Assembly (NCBI RefSeq): GCF_021869535.1
Contig: NW_026262701.1
Span: forward strand, 1,999,501 to 2,063,500
Direction: 5' to 3'
Source: Mytilus californianus
Taxonomy: Eukaryota > Mollusca > Bivalvia > Mytilida > Mytilidae
DNA: 64,000 nt
The position numbers were made by a program, and so were the translations under genes. This document shows positions 32,276 through 56,640 of this stretch, in pieces (the stretch's first letter is position 1; every line of letters starts with the position of its first letter). The notes beneath the pieces are model-generated. The model did not search any database, was not told where the DNA came from, and saw nothing but the letters and a program-made list of their open reading frames with translations.

Positions 32276-35200
32276 ATGAAGCTTAGAAATGGAAAAATAT
32301 TAAATACTAAACTCGTTCAAAGGGTATCTACACGTCTCAATCTTCAAAATCGCTTATCTAAAAATACTACCATCGCTAACATTTTTAACAATAAAAATCG
32401 TGGTTACCCTTCTATCGATAAGTGTCATGCCAGAAAATGACTTACATGTCCCCGTCTTTCCACCAACAATACGGTAAGGTCCACGTTTAATGGTCGCACA
32501 TTTTCTTTAAATTTTGAAACTGATATAACTTGAAAAACAAACAGTATTATTTATTTACTCACATGAAACAAACCGGGATGCGGTATTCAGTACGTAGGTG
32601 AAACTGGACGATATTTATCTAAACGCACTCAAGAACATCTGTATCGTTTTAAAAGACCCAATACATTCAAAAGTATCATTTATCAACACCTTAAGAAGCA
32701 CAATCATCCTATTAAATATTTAGCAGTTCAACCTTTAGAAGTAGTAAATAAGCAGCCTGGTGAATCTCATTCAAAGTTTGTACGATCACGGAAAATAATT
32801 GAATTAAATTGGATTAAAAAATTACAGACAGTCTACCCTCTCGGTCTTAATGATAATATCATGGGAATTGGTAATATATCAAGAACCGATTCTGTTAACA
32901 TTTTGGATATAGTTTCTAAAACTGTTCGTAAAAACCGTTCTCATGGTCGTAGAAAAATTCGCAATCAAAGAAAATTTCGGACCAATCATACCAATATTTC
33001 GGACCTAATTTCTATTTCAAAAAACAACGGCAGACATCATCTGTTAACAAAGCTCTGTTCATTACCGGTTAATAAGTTAAATAAAATTTTAGAGGATTGC
33101 AACACAATTTCATATAGCAGTCCTAAGTATGAAATCGTTCAAATTATAATGGCATATTGTTATTCTAAACTGTTTCCCAAATTGATCGCCCTGAAGATCA
33201 TAAAAAACAGTTTATTAAAATAAGGTATGTTAATAAAGGTTTTGATTTTGTAAATATTGCCGGTATTTTTAACGACCATTCTGTTAAAGAACAAATTCGG
33301 GATATTTTGATAATACTGAGCTCCCTCTTATTTGTTATATTTACAAGAAATCTACCCGGAAATTTGTGTTTAATTATAGCCAATTGAGTAAAGATGTTAA
33401 TATCAGTGAAAATACACCTACTTCATGTAATTGCAGTAATTCCGAATACATTTATGGACCCATTTCCCATGTTATAACAGGAGATCTTAACATCGTTCAA
33501 GACCGAGAGTTAAAATCATTCCTCAGTAAAGGACCTAAATATCGTCCCCCGTCAATTATTAATTGGAATGAGTGTCGTAATATCATCCACGACTCACTCC
33601 ATACTTACTGTTTGAAATGGATAAAACGGGAAAAAGCTGACAAAAAATCTTTGGACTCTTTTTTTAATTCAGTAATGAACATAGTTGATATACGTATTCA
33701 ACATTTTAAAGAACATTTTACTCTTAACAATAACCACAATAAACCTATTTCTCGTATCAAACATAAACTAAAAGAACTAGCCAAGGAATTTGTTTTTGTC
33801 CCGGCCGATAAAGCTGCTAATAATATTATTATTGTTTGACGTAAATTTTACATTGAGGTTCTGAAAAAAGAAATCACCAATTCACCAACATTCCAACTGA
33901 CTCCATTTTCAGAAAACGACATCTGTAACAAACATAAACTTTTAGCTACCGCTTTACAAGCAGAACCAAATACAATGAAAGTCCCAACTATGTATTGGCT
34001 TCCGAAGCTACACAAAACACCTTACAAATATAGATTCATTTCGTCTTCAAGCCATTGTTCCACTACTAAATTGTCTATTCTTCTTACCAGTACACTTGGT
34101 ACAATCAAAAACCTGATAATAAATTGTTCAAATAAGGCCTTCGAAAATAGTGGAATTAATTACTTTTGGAGTGTCAAGAACTCGTTGGAAGTACTTGATA
34201 AATTACATGCATATATTGGTGATTTTGAATCTGTTCAAAGTTTTGATTTTTCTACCCTATATACCACATTGCCTCACATTCTCATTAAGAAAAAATTAAC
34301 ACACCTAATTAAATGGGCATTTAAAAAGTCAGAATGTGAATATATATGTTCAAACTCTTTTAGGTCATTTTTTAGTAGCAATAAACAAAAAAAACTATGT
34401 CAATTGGACATGCTTTGATACTATATATGCCCTTGAATTTTTACTTGATAACATTTTTGTTCGCTTTGGAGATTCCGTATATCGTCAGGTTATCGGAATT
34501 CCAATGGGGACTAACTGTGCACCACTTATTGCGGACCTTTTTTTGTATTGCTATGAGTTACAATTTATGACAAAAATCAGCAAAGACCCATCGAAACAAC
34601 ATCTGATACACAAATTTAATAATACTTTTAGATATTTGGATGATATTTTGGCTCTCAATAATGACGACTTCAGTATGTATACTAAAGAAATTTATCCTGT
34701 TGAACTTACTTTAAATAAAGCTAATACTAACAATGACCACTGCCCTTTCCTCGATCTTGATATCTATATCATTAATGGAAAGCTTAATACTAAAATATAT
34801 GATAAAAGAGATGATTTTTCATTTCCTATCGTTAATTATCCGTTTTTAGATGGTGACGTTCCCTTGTCACCATCTTACGGTGTTTATATATCTCAACTTG
34901 TACGATTCGCTCGTGTATGTAACAATGTTTTAGATTTTAACGAGAGAAATTTATGTATTACTGAAAAATTATTACACCAGGGTTTTCGATATCACAAACT
35001 AGTCAAAACATTTACTAAATTTTATCATCGGTATAAGGACATCATTCGTAAATATAGCTCAACATGCAGACTTCTTATACGTTCAGGTATTTCACATCCA
35101 TTTTTTTATGGAAATATTCTTTATAAAGCACAAAAATGTCAGTATTCACCTCTGAAGCTAACAAAACCTTTAAATAGACTTATTAAGAAAGGATATAGTT

Positions 35201-35283
35201 ACGATACTGTTGTCAGGTCATTAAAGATTGCATATTTTGGCGTTAATATTGATTCACTTATAGGGTCTTTGCATCGGCACTAA
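32276..35283 (+). pseudogene. Penelope-like GIY-YIG endonuclease / CxC / reverse transcriptase ORF with in-frame TGA codons
   Basis: From ATG 32276 one frame runs to ~33175 with three stops, all TGA (32438, 32531, 32564; codons 55, 86, 97). They sit in KCHARK(TGA)LTCP and IT(TGA)KTNSIIYLLT(TGA)NK, where cysteines are expected. GIY-YIG core: CGIQYVGETGRYLSKRTQEH. Frameshifts near 33177, 33305 and 34388 (an A run) break the frame. The linker shows CNCSNSEYIYGPISHVITGD (CxC motif). A fourth TGA at 33837 precedes RKFYIEVL, and no TAA or TAG occurs in the followed frame. RT motifs: FDFSTLYTTLPH (motif A), GIPMGTNCAPLIADLF (motif B), FRYLDDI (motif C), and a thumb ending at TAA 35281. The endonuclease-before-RT order defines the Naiad/Chlamys branch of Penelope-like elements. 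Reading TGA as selenocysteine is inference; the frameshifts make this copy inactive. Confidence 0.85.
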
Positions 35284-35334
35284 ACACATTTATTTTAAAA
35301 CCAGTTGTTGGCATGACACGGGTTATGTTCTTCT

Positions 35335-35399
35335 CATATATGTTATGATGGTATGATACTAAACCCCTAACGGGAAGGATTGTGCCTGATATTCATATG
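35335..35399 (+). promoter_or_regulatory. SECIS-like element in Naiad 3' UTR
   Basis: Quartet strands UGAU (35346-35349) and UGAU (35387-35390). Directly stacked helix GGUAUGAU / AUUGUGCC is 8 bp with G-U pairs. AAA at 35361-35363 lies 11 bases after the first quartet strand; an extra apical helix CCC(C)/(C)GGG around UAA matches the type II form. Below the quartet is a small U-rich internal loop and a lower helix (UAUAUG / CAUAUG region). It lies ~60 bases after the stop codon, where SECIS elements act to recode UGA. Confidence 0.7.
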
Positions 35400-36024
35400 A
35401 TGAAGACATAATCTTTCAATCAGTTTAATTGAAGTCTGGAGCTGGCATGTCAGTTAACTGCTAGTAGTCTGTTGTTATTTATGTATTATTGTCATTTTGT
35501 TTATTTTCTTTGGTTACATCTTCTGACATCAGACTCGGACTTCTCTTGAACTGAATTTTAATGTGCGTATTGTTATGCGTTTACTTTTCTACATTGGCTA
35601 GAGGTATAGGGGGAGGGTTGAGATCTCATAAACATGTTTAACCCCGCCGCATTTTTGCGCCTGTCCCAAGTCATGAGCCTCTAGCCTTTGTTAGTCTTGT
35701 ATTATTTTTAATTTTAGTTTCTTGTGTACAATTTGGAGTTTAGTATGGCGTTCATTATCACTGAACTAGTATATATATTTGTTTAGGGGCCAGCTGAAGG
35801 ACGCCTCCGGGTGCGGGAATTTCTCGCTGCATTGAAGACCTGTTGGTGACCTTCTGCTGTTGTCTGTTTTATGGTCGGGTTGTTGTCTCTTTGACACATT
35901 CCCCATTTCCATTCTCAATTTTATTGACTTCCTATTCGTTTGCATACAATAGATGGAAGAAGAGGCAAACCTCAGTAAAATATACAGGTCACTTGAATCA
36001 TGTGTATAAATTAACACCTAAATG

Positions 36025-36260
36025 TGAGGCAATGTGGTATGAGTGCCAATGAGACAACTCTCCATCCAAGTCACAATTTGTAAAAGTGAACCATAATAGG
36101 TCAAAGTACGGTCTTCAACACGGAGCCTTAGCTCACACCACACAGGAAGCTATAAAGGGCCCCAAAAAATGACTAGTGTAAAACCATTCAAACGGGAAAA
36201 CCAACGGTTTAATCTATATAAAAAACGGGAAACACTTATGAACCATATAAGTATAAAATA
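36025..36260 (-). repeat. Dispersed repeat, subfamily with GTTTACTTTTA end
   Basis: ATGTGGTATGAGTGCCAATG through GTACGGTCTTCAACACGGAG to AAACCATTCAAACGGG is the reverse of 12470-12640. Confidence 0.65.
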
Positions 36261-38050
36261 TCAATTGAAATGGCTTAACAATAAAAAAAATATATTATAT
36301 ACACTGAACGAATAAATTTGATCTATGACACAATGTAAATACAAAATCAATAAAATAAGGGGTGAGATGTTAAACAATTTCAGAAAGACAACCATAACCT
36401 TGAACAAAATGCCGCCAAATAGAATTTTGTCGTTCATAGAACGAGAACAGAAGTGAAAATTTATAGTCATACCAAACACTTACCAATATCAAAGCTAGTA
36501 TATATCAAAAATAGAGGACGAGATATAACACTAATAAGTAAACATTAAATAACAAAAAAGCATAACAAATTGTATCAACAGGTCAAATTAACACGAAAGA
36601 ACGATTTGATGTACTCGCAGTTACTGAAAGCCAGTTAAAAGTCAAAACAATTAATAATAAAAAATCATGCATCAGAGACTAAAATCTATGCTTTTTATAA
36701 AAAAGAATCATTTCAAGTTTATTGCGGGTATGGAGAAAACACGAGTTTGTAAAACAAAATATGTACTGTGGATGACTCCGAGGAAATAAATTTTATGCGG
36801 TACTAGAGTATTACAATTATATCAACATAACACCGCTATCTTTTCTTTCTTCTTCTTTACACGAATTAACATCAGGGTCACGACTTCCTTATCAATTTCT
36901 CCTCCTACCACCGGTTTTCTCCAAATTTGTTCATACTCAACACAAACAATTGAATGATAATAAACTCAAAAGACAGTAATACGGCATTATTAAGACTCCA
37001 AAAGGCATTGTTTTGCCGGGTATTGATTATTGCCTGAATAAACATTTTCTAGGAAAAATAAAGAGTCCATTATTAGCGACTCAAATATAGAGTCACTTAT
37101 GCTCCGCTGAAGGCAAATGAAAAATAAGATAAAAACTAACACAAGTTATGATGAATATTTTATGAAATTGAGTGTGGCCAAATTTCTGTATGTTCTTCCT
37201 TTGAGCTATTCAAAAAGAGCCTGCATATTAAAACATGTGCCTGAAGTAGCGCCCCCATTTCAATTACACAATTCCTAAAAGTTTCATGTGGGATGTATTC
37301 CTAAATACAAAAATATTTTCTACATATTTCTAAAATTTACAATCGTAATATAAAAAAACTCACAAATAAAAGTTACAATATTTCATTGTACCATAAAATC
37401 TATTAAATAATTATAGCTAATTTTAACGCAATTTCAACCAAGATGAACTCTTGATAATCATTTATATGAATTAAGTAACATCGACTAAGAAACATAAATG
37501 TATAAAGAACTATAGATAAAAGGAACATTAGAAAACGTTGCAAATATTAGAAGACACTTCACCTTTTAAAATTAAAATGTGTGATTAAAGTGAATACAGC
37601 TTATGAACTTGATATATTTTTAGTAATGAGGATGTTATCGACACCTTTTTAAATCAAAAGTAAATATTTCAAAAAGTTATGTTTGCTAAAAATGGGTTAT
37701 CAGCTAACAACAAACATGATTAATTGATATATAGTTGAAGACCTATTCTCAAAACAAATGTTTGTTCATATCAATCTGTCACATTTGGAGAACGTGCAAA
37801 CATTACCAAAGTTTTTAGTTCTTACAATCCGGAAAACACAAGTGTCAAGTTTACAAATTCAAAAGTACTGTATCCACTGGTTTTATGCAGATTAAGCAAA
37901 GGACCAAAAACTCAAATTATACTGGTAATGCAGTCAAGTACTATGTATGTATACTACAGACCAGGAAGGTACGTATCATGATTACAATCGCCTCAGATAT
38001 ATCAGGAAGGTTTTTGGTAATTGGCAACAGTTACATACATCCTCATTGAA
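36261..38050. other. Gene-free AT-rich stretch upstream of NIDO-EGF gene
   Basis: No coding homology, repeats or structured motifs that I can recognise. Confidence 0.5.
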
Positions 38051-38054
38051 AATG

Positions 38055-38062
38055 TATATAAA
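38055..38062 (+). promoter_or_regulatory. Possible TATA box of NIDO-EGF gene
   Basis: TATATAAA 42 bases before the ATG at 38104, which would put initiation near 38085-38092 and leave a 5' leader of about 12-20 bases. In AT-rich DNA this may be chance. Confidence 0.35.
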
Positions 38063-38103
38063 GATGCCTTTGTTCTGTCGACTGTTATTTCATACAGACG
38101 ACA

Positions 38104-50797
<12,694 letters not shown>

Positions 50798-50836
50798 CGT
50801 TAACTTAGTTAAAATGTTTATAAAACAGCAAGTTCT

Positions 50837-50846
50837 AATAAATAAA
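50837..50846 (+). terminator. Polyadenylation signal of NIDO-EGF gene
   Basis: Overlapping AATAAATAAA 40 bases after the stop. Confidence 0.5.
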
Positions 50847-51344
50847 AACGTGCAAAATTTAATATTTATAGCTTTCTTAACGGACAAGTTGAATACTAGG
50901 ATGCAAATTACAAATCGAAATTCTGTTATGCCATGTTGTCAAACGGTTAATAATGGTTGCTGTTATGCTTAATAATTTTACATGCTGTTACATCAATTGA
51001 TGAAAGGAACTTTGGAATACGCCAACTACGAAAAACACGACAAGTCCAATGTGTGTAGTAAGATCTTCATACCTTTCTGAGCACCTGTGATCGATTTTTG
51101 CTGCGATTCGTTTTGCTCAATCTTTAGTTTTCTATGAAAATTTTTGTAGACTAGTGATTGTCTTTTTATCGTTTTCCCCACTTTTTCAAATTATTTTCGT
51201 ATATTCGTTGTTATTCTGTGGTTAACACGTCGAAATGTACTGTTATATTATTTATCTATGTATTTCACTGTCCTGAGTGTTCTTGCATTTATTTGTACTG
51301 TATTCCTGTCATGTAATGTTGACATTTTAGGGGTATATTTAATA

Positions 51345-51660
51345 TTGCCATGAAGCGCGAAATTTTGCTAACCACAAAACCAGGTTTAACCCACTATTTT
51401 TTCTTAAAATGTCAAAGGACAATTCAGGAATATGGCAGATGTTATCTACTAATTCGTTTCTATGTATGTTGCATTGTCGTGTGTTTTTTGTTGCACTTCA
51501 GTGTTTTTGTTGTTTCGTTGTTTTCCTCTTATAGTTGATGAGTTTCCCTCGGTTATAGTTTTAACCCGGATTTGTTTTCTCTCAATCGAATAATGACTTT
51601 TGAGCAGCGGTTTACTAGTATCTACTGTTGCCTTTATTTGCCATAGTATTGTCGGTTTCA
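51345..51660 (+). repeat. Dispersed repeat family 3
   Basis: AACCAGGTTTAACCCACTAT, TTTCCCTCGGTTATAG, TAACCCGGATTTGTTTTCTC and GTTTACTAGTATCTACTGTT; reverse copy at 21395-21580. Confidence 0.65.
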
Positions 51661-51679
51661 TTTGTAAATTTTGTCAAAA

Positions 51680-52256
51680 CAGCCTGGTCTCGCGAAGATA
51701 TTATGAAAGTCATGAAATGAAATATATTAACAGACTTATTGATTTTATGATCTTATCTAGATTATTTGAAATTCAAAACTTCATACCTCAGTTACATCAA
51801 AAGTCAGTATAGAACATAATGATCCTTCAACTCAATACCGTGAATCGTTGAATTTAAGACATAATCCCTATGGCCATGTAATTACATGGGACCTAAAACG
51901 GTTATAACAAGGACCTCAATTTCGTTCTCCATCTATAATAGATTTGAAACAGTGTCGTCAGGTCATTAGAGACGCTCGGTCATGCTATTGTAAATTGTTT
52001 ATTGGTAACTTAAAGTACAAAAAAACCGTAAAATATTGTTTCATCTCGGTCTCTTATGACAGTTCTACTTCTAAACTTTGAGTGCTTTTAACTGGTAACT
52101 CAAATACTATCAAAGAACATATCAGCTGAAGCCCGCCTCCGGTTGCGGTATTTTTCTCGCTGTGTTGAAGACCCATTGGTGTCAATCGGCTCTTTTCTGC
52201 TCTTTGGTCGTGTTATTGTTTCCTTGACACATTCCTTATTTCTATTCTCAATTTTA
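51680..52256 (+). mobile_element. Decayed Naiad-type element (linker, RT start, 3' tail)
   Basis: Fragments of translation resemble the CxC linker region (GHVITWDL, GPQFRSPSII, CRQVIRDARSCYCKL) and the following RT segment (FISVSYDSSTSKL). It then jumps at ~52120 to the family tail (CAGCTGAAGCCCGCCTCCGG to CTCAATTTTATTA), an internal deletion. Many stops. Confidence 0.7.
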
Positions 52257-52346
52257 TTATCATTAACTTTGTGAAAACATATAGGAAAAAAGTTGAATTA
52301 TATTATTTTGGAGAGTAAAATTCCATGGAATAGTTGAATTGTATTA

Positions 52347-52604
52347 TTATGGAGAGTAAAAAATCTGTGAAACGGATATTTCATAACGATCAACCAACTC
52401 ATGATGGCGTCCGTAAAACTTACGAAGGAATGATGTCAACTTCACCACTTGGAACTCTTGGTTTAATAGCTTCCTTGTTAGCAGCAACCCTCTATCAAGG
52501 AAATCATGATAGGAAATACAAGCTCTGTAATATCGTATCAACTGGGAGATATATACTCCGTATGCGGGCGCTGCAATGTTGCTACATAGAAATGGAAAGT
52601 TCAT
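52347..52604 (-). mobile_element. RT C-terminal fragment, second Penelope-like family
   Basis: Minus-strand frame: AYGVYISQLIRYYRAC, DFLDRGLLLTRKLLNQ and LRKFYGRHHELVDRYE. Similar to the remnant at 40085-40560 but closer to intact. Confidence 0.75.
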
Positions 52605-52644
52605 AATTGGGAAGCTGAAATCATGTCATAAATCTTTGATACAC

Positions 52645-53160
52645 AGCAATAATTGTCCTCTCTAGATTTAAATAGTTCAGTTGCACACGGGAAACTCTAT
52701 ACAAAAGTTTACTTCAAAAGAGACGATTTTTCGTTCCTGATTGGTAATTTTCCTTTGTTGAACGGTTATGTCCCTTTGTCATCATCTTACGTTGTTTATA
52801 TATCCCAACTCGTTTGTTATGCCCGTGTCTGTAGTGACGTTTTGGATTTCAATAAACGTAATCTATGTATTACTGATAAATTATTAAGTCAGGGATTTCT
52901 TTTTTTATTAATTTTCTTAGATACAAAGATTTCGTTAGGATGCATTGCTGTACCTGTAGATGTCTCATGAAAAACAGGATATCACAACTTTTACGGCGAA
53001 GTTGTTTAGAAAGCCCGTAAATTTTGATACAATCAAAGTATAATAATTGGTCCTTTGAATAAATTTATTCCTAAAGGTTATCAATTTATCAAAGTTGGAA
53101 AATGTTTAAATATTGTTTCTGCAAGTATTAACATTAATTTTGTTTTTGAAAAACGTTAAA
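52645..53160 (+). mobile_element. RT C-terminal fragment, Naiad-type
   Basis: LDLNSSVAHGKLYTKVY, FKRDDFSFLIGNFPLLNG and VYISQLVCYARVCSDVLDFN align with 34760-35000 of the main element. After 52910 the frame decays, but IPKGYQF resembles its C-terminus. Confidence 0.75.
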
Positions 53161-53279
53161 ACATAATTGAATATATTTCGCTATATATGTACAGTTATGA
53201 CAACTCATGATCCTACATCCTGTTGATACTGTTTACTTATATTTTGGCATAGGACGAGATAGTTGTTTTAATGAATCGT

Positions 53280-53725
53280 ACCGATGTTTTGAGTTGAGCC
53301 AATTGCAACTGATTTTTACATCTTTTTCTATTGTTGTGTTGTAACACCTCTGTCCTAGGTTAAGAGATTGAACACCCAAACACATATTAAACCCCTTTTT
53401 ATGTCTATCCCAAGTCAGGAGTGGTTCAATGGTTGTCGTTTCATTTTTGTCATATAAAAAAAAAACATGTGGTATGATTACCAATGAGACAACTCTCCCC
53501 AAGAGACCAAATGACACAGAAATTAATATCTATTTGTTTTGTTATAAATTAGGCCGTTGTCTTTCTCATTTGAATTGTTACATCATGTCGCGTTTTTATG
53601 GCCGACTATAAGGTATTGTTTTTGTCATTGTTGAAGGCAAAACAGCTGCCTTACATCCACTTCATTTGAACTTTGGTGGATAGTGTCTCATTGGCAATCA
53701 TATCACATCTCCTTATTTTTAGATT
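53280..53725 (+). repeat. Dispersed repeat with a nested inverted fragment
   Basis: Block order of 11165-11560 (TGTTGTAACACCTCTGTCC, CAAGTCAGGAG, TTAGGCCGTTG, CTCATTGGCAATCATATCAC), with a reversed fragment of the same family (GTGGTATGATTACCAATGAG) at 53468-53525. Confidence 0.65.
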
Positions 53726-55000
53726 GTGATCAACACATGTTTGCTGTCTGTATTGGTAAAGGAATCATAAAAACGTATGTGAATGAATTATTGAAAAACT
53801 TCATACCCTAGTCAACAAAAAAGATAGATGTAGAAAGTCTTATAACAACAACACTTTAGGGACTGCTGCAAAAAATTGGTTCACTTCCGTTTGTAAAAAT
53901 AGATGTGTAAACTAAAACTCATCATAAAAGAGAGGCGATAGATACAAAAGAGACATTCAAATTCATAAGTCGTGCGTTTTTGCCTCACATCAATGTAAAA
54001 AATTACACCAAATAGAGCATTCAAAGTGTGGGACCGTTCTGAATTTGATTTGATATAAATATTATATTACCTTGTAATGTTAATTTTGTTGACTTCAACT
54101 TCACTTTAATTAGTTAATGAATAAATAGAAGAGGTCGTTTATCGTAACAACAGGTTTTTAAAGTTTAACAAACTACTTTAGAAACATACAATTACTTATC
54201 AATTCCTAAATAAGTAGGAATTTATGATGAAAGAATATATTTAAAAACAAATGATTGGAAAAATACTGGCAGTCTGTATCAATAAAATATAGATTTCAAT
54301 GATTTGTTCACGGCCCATGAATGAAACAGTCATGTCATAAATTGTTCAAGGTAAAAGGACGAAGCCAAACATGAGGGAATGTAGAAACCACATGTATTTG
54401 TATAACGTTCAAGATTTTTTAGAATGCCTTTTAATAGCAACCAAAAATACACAAATCTGTTGTAAGTGTGAATTATTCGGTACAAAAATTAATACAATTA
54501 CACGTATAAAATTAACAATATTATTTTAACACACTATAATGTATGTAAATATTAAGATATTAAAAATACTTACAACGCTACAAACTTTTTTTTTTTATTT
54601 GATCTAAGAAATCTGTTGATGGGTCAACTTGTAAAACTGCTCTTGGCCAGTATTCCATTACATCCATAATCATCTTTGATATTGATTTTAAATAAAACGA
54701 TTCACAAAACCACTTGAATTTCTTGAACACTGTAACTCTTTGCATCATCCAATTAAATTTACACAAGAAACATCAACGAAAAAAATTATTTTCTTGTTAC
54801 TACGAGTTACATCAGTTACGAAACCAGTATCTTCAATTTGAAAAAAAAAAACCCACTTTCGTTGCCATCACTACGAGGGAGAAACAATGGACAAATTTAA
54901 CATTCGGCTATAAAAGGCGAATAAGCATCAAAACTGACCAAATAAAAAGTAAGATATCTTCATGAAAAAGACGAAAAAAGGTACAAGAACAATAAACATA
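53726..55000. other. Gene-poor stretch
   Basis: Only feature worth noting is a minus-strand frame at 54766-54578 (MIMDVMEYWPRAVLQVDPST) that reads like protein but has no recognised family, start context or partner exon. Confidence 0.4.
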
Positions 55001-55009
55001 AAGTTTATC

Positions 55010-55140
55010 ATTGAGCATCGTCCTTAACTCCAAGGGAAATTCAAAACGGAAAGTTCATTTTAGAATGGTAAAATTAAAAGCTAAAACACATATAACGATT
55101 GGAGAACAACTGTCATATTCCTGACATGGTACAGGCGCAA
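55010..55140 (-). mobile_element. 3' tail fragment of second Penelope-like family
   Basis: GGAAATTCAAAACGGAAAGT and GAGAACAACTGTCATATTCC, reverse of the tail at 30826-31025. Confidence 0.55.
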
Positions 55141-55699
55141 CCGTCATTCTTATTTTGGTTGCTATGATTCTATTGGCTTAATTGATTTTTAAATTGAGAT
55201 ATTCACAAATGACGACGAATATGTTACAATCGTCGTGCACAATCTCAAATTGATACAATTTAAATATTTGTCTAATATCCACTCTCTTTGTATGCTAGAT
55301 TGTCATGATTTCATGCGATTCCTTCAGTTTTTGTCTTATATCTTGATTTGTCTCTTTTTAGTAGAACGTGTTCAAATTGATTTAACCACTACTGGTCTCT
55401 GACGTTCTTATTCACTTTATATATAAAATTAACACTTTACAAATTGTATGCGTCCGAAGCAATCATCTAGTTATTTATATGTAACCCGGATTTGTTTTTT
55501 TTCTCAATCGATTTCTGAATTTCGAACAGCGTTATACTACTGTTGCCTTTATTTGTATATGACAAATATTTAGAAAATGTGTACTTAATAAGTTGATGAA
55601 TAATTAACAGTTAACAGACAGAAAAAAAACCAGTACATGTATTAACTTTTTTAGCGTTGGATAAATTAATGAATAATTTTCTCATAATAATATATGCAA

Positions 55700-56440
55700 A
55701 AAAGTAAAATCACAAAAATACCACATACCAATGAAGATTCAAATGGGAAAGTCCCTTATCAAATGGCGAAATAAAAAACTCAAAGACATCAAACGAACGG
55801 AAAGAAACTGTTATATTTCTTACTTTCTACAGGCTTTTCCCTATGTAGAAAATGGTGGATTAAAACTGGTTTTAAAGCTAGTTAACCCTTTCACTTGTAT
55901 GACAGTCGCATAAAATTTCATTATATTTACAACAATGTGTGAACAAAACAAACAGATACATGTATAATAGGTGAAAATGTTAAACATGGGAGTACAGTTG
56001 TCAACATTGTGTTATTATCTTAATCACTATAAAAACAAACAAATATTTCAACAAAGAAAAACAAAGGCATATAGACAAAGAACATAAGCCAAATCGAAAG
56101 AGAAGAATACAAAACATAAACATAGCACAATAACACAATAATACGATGGCGGGATGTGTAATGATCGAGCGATGCCAAATGCTTATATTAACAAAAATGG
56201 ACAAAATAGGAAAGGTTAATAATTTACAAAGACAAATAAAAGAAAACAATAACACGTAGCTAAGATTGTACACAAAGTCAGTACCTAGAATCTATATTTC
56301 AAGACCATCATGTATTATTTGTTAAGTTGATACGGAATAATTATCAACAAGGTCTTGGCATCTTCCGATGAAGTTTTTTTTAGAAAAAGGACGAGACGTT
56401 TTTTGACACAAACCTGGTTCATCAAATTTCTGCGAGAGGT
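55700..56440 (-). mobile_element. Second Penelope-like family, 3' UTR plus RT end, minus orientation
   Basis: From the tail end (AAAAAGTAAAATCACAAAAA at 55700) through a long 3' UTR to the reverse of the RT C-terminus (56335-56440, reading KKFIGR-like residues on the minus strand). It matches 40440-41145 reversed. Confidence 0.7.
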
Positions 56441-56444
56441 TTAG

Positions 56445-56640
56445 CTAAGTATAAAACCAGGTTTAATCCACCATTTTCTACATTAGAAAATGCCTGTACC
56501 AAGTCAGGAATATGACAGTTGTTATCCTTTCGTTTGGTGTGTTTAAGCTTTTGATTTTGCCATTTGATTACGGACTTTCCGTTTTGAATTTTCCTTAGAG
56601 TTCGGTATTTTTGTTATTTTACTTTTTTCTAAGGTGGGAG
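56445..56640 (+). mobile_element. Second Penelope-like family, 3' tail, plus orientation
   Basis: TATAAAACCAGGTTTAATCC to TTTTGTTATTTTACTTTTTT. It directly abuts the minus-oriented copy, forming a head-to-head pair. 56641-57060 beyond it is AT-rich, with a short reversed piece of the same tail at 56650-56680. Confidence 0.7.

Larger units (their letters stand above)
32100..35930 (+). mobile_element. Naiad-type (permuted) Penelope-like retroelement, nearly full length
   Basis: Coding region 32276-35283, then a ~640-base 3' UTR with a SECIS-like fold and a terminal block ending TTCTCAATTTTATT. Six further fragments of the tail occur in the window, all ending next to A/T-rich AATAAAA-like sequence. 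The 5' boundary is uncertain; I see no target duplication. Confidence 0.8.

Noticed and set aside
33975-34418. TGA at 34416 as a fifth selenocysteine codon
   Set aside because: It lies after the frameshift in the A run; in the correct frame the bases read Cys-Phe-Asp-Thr, so it is not an in-frame stop.
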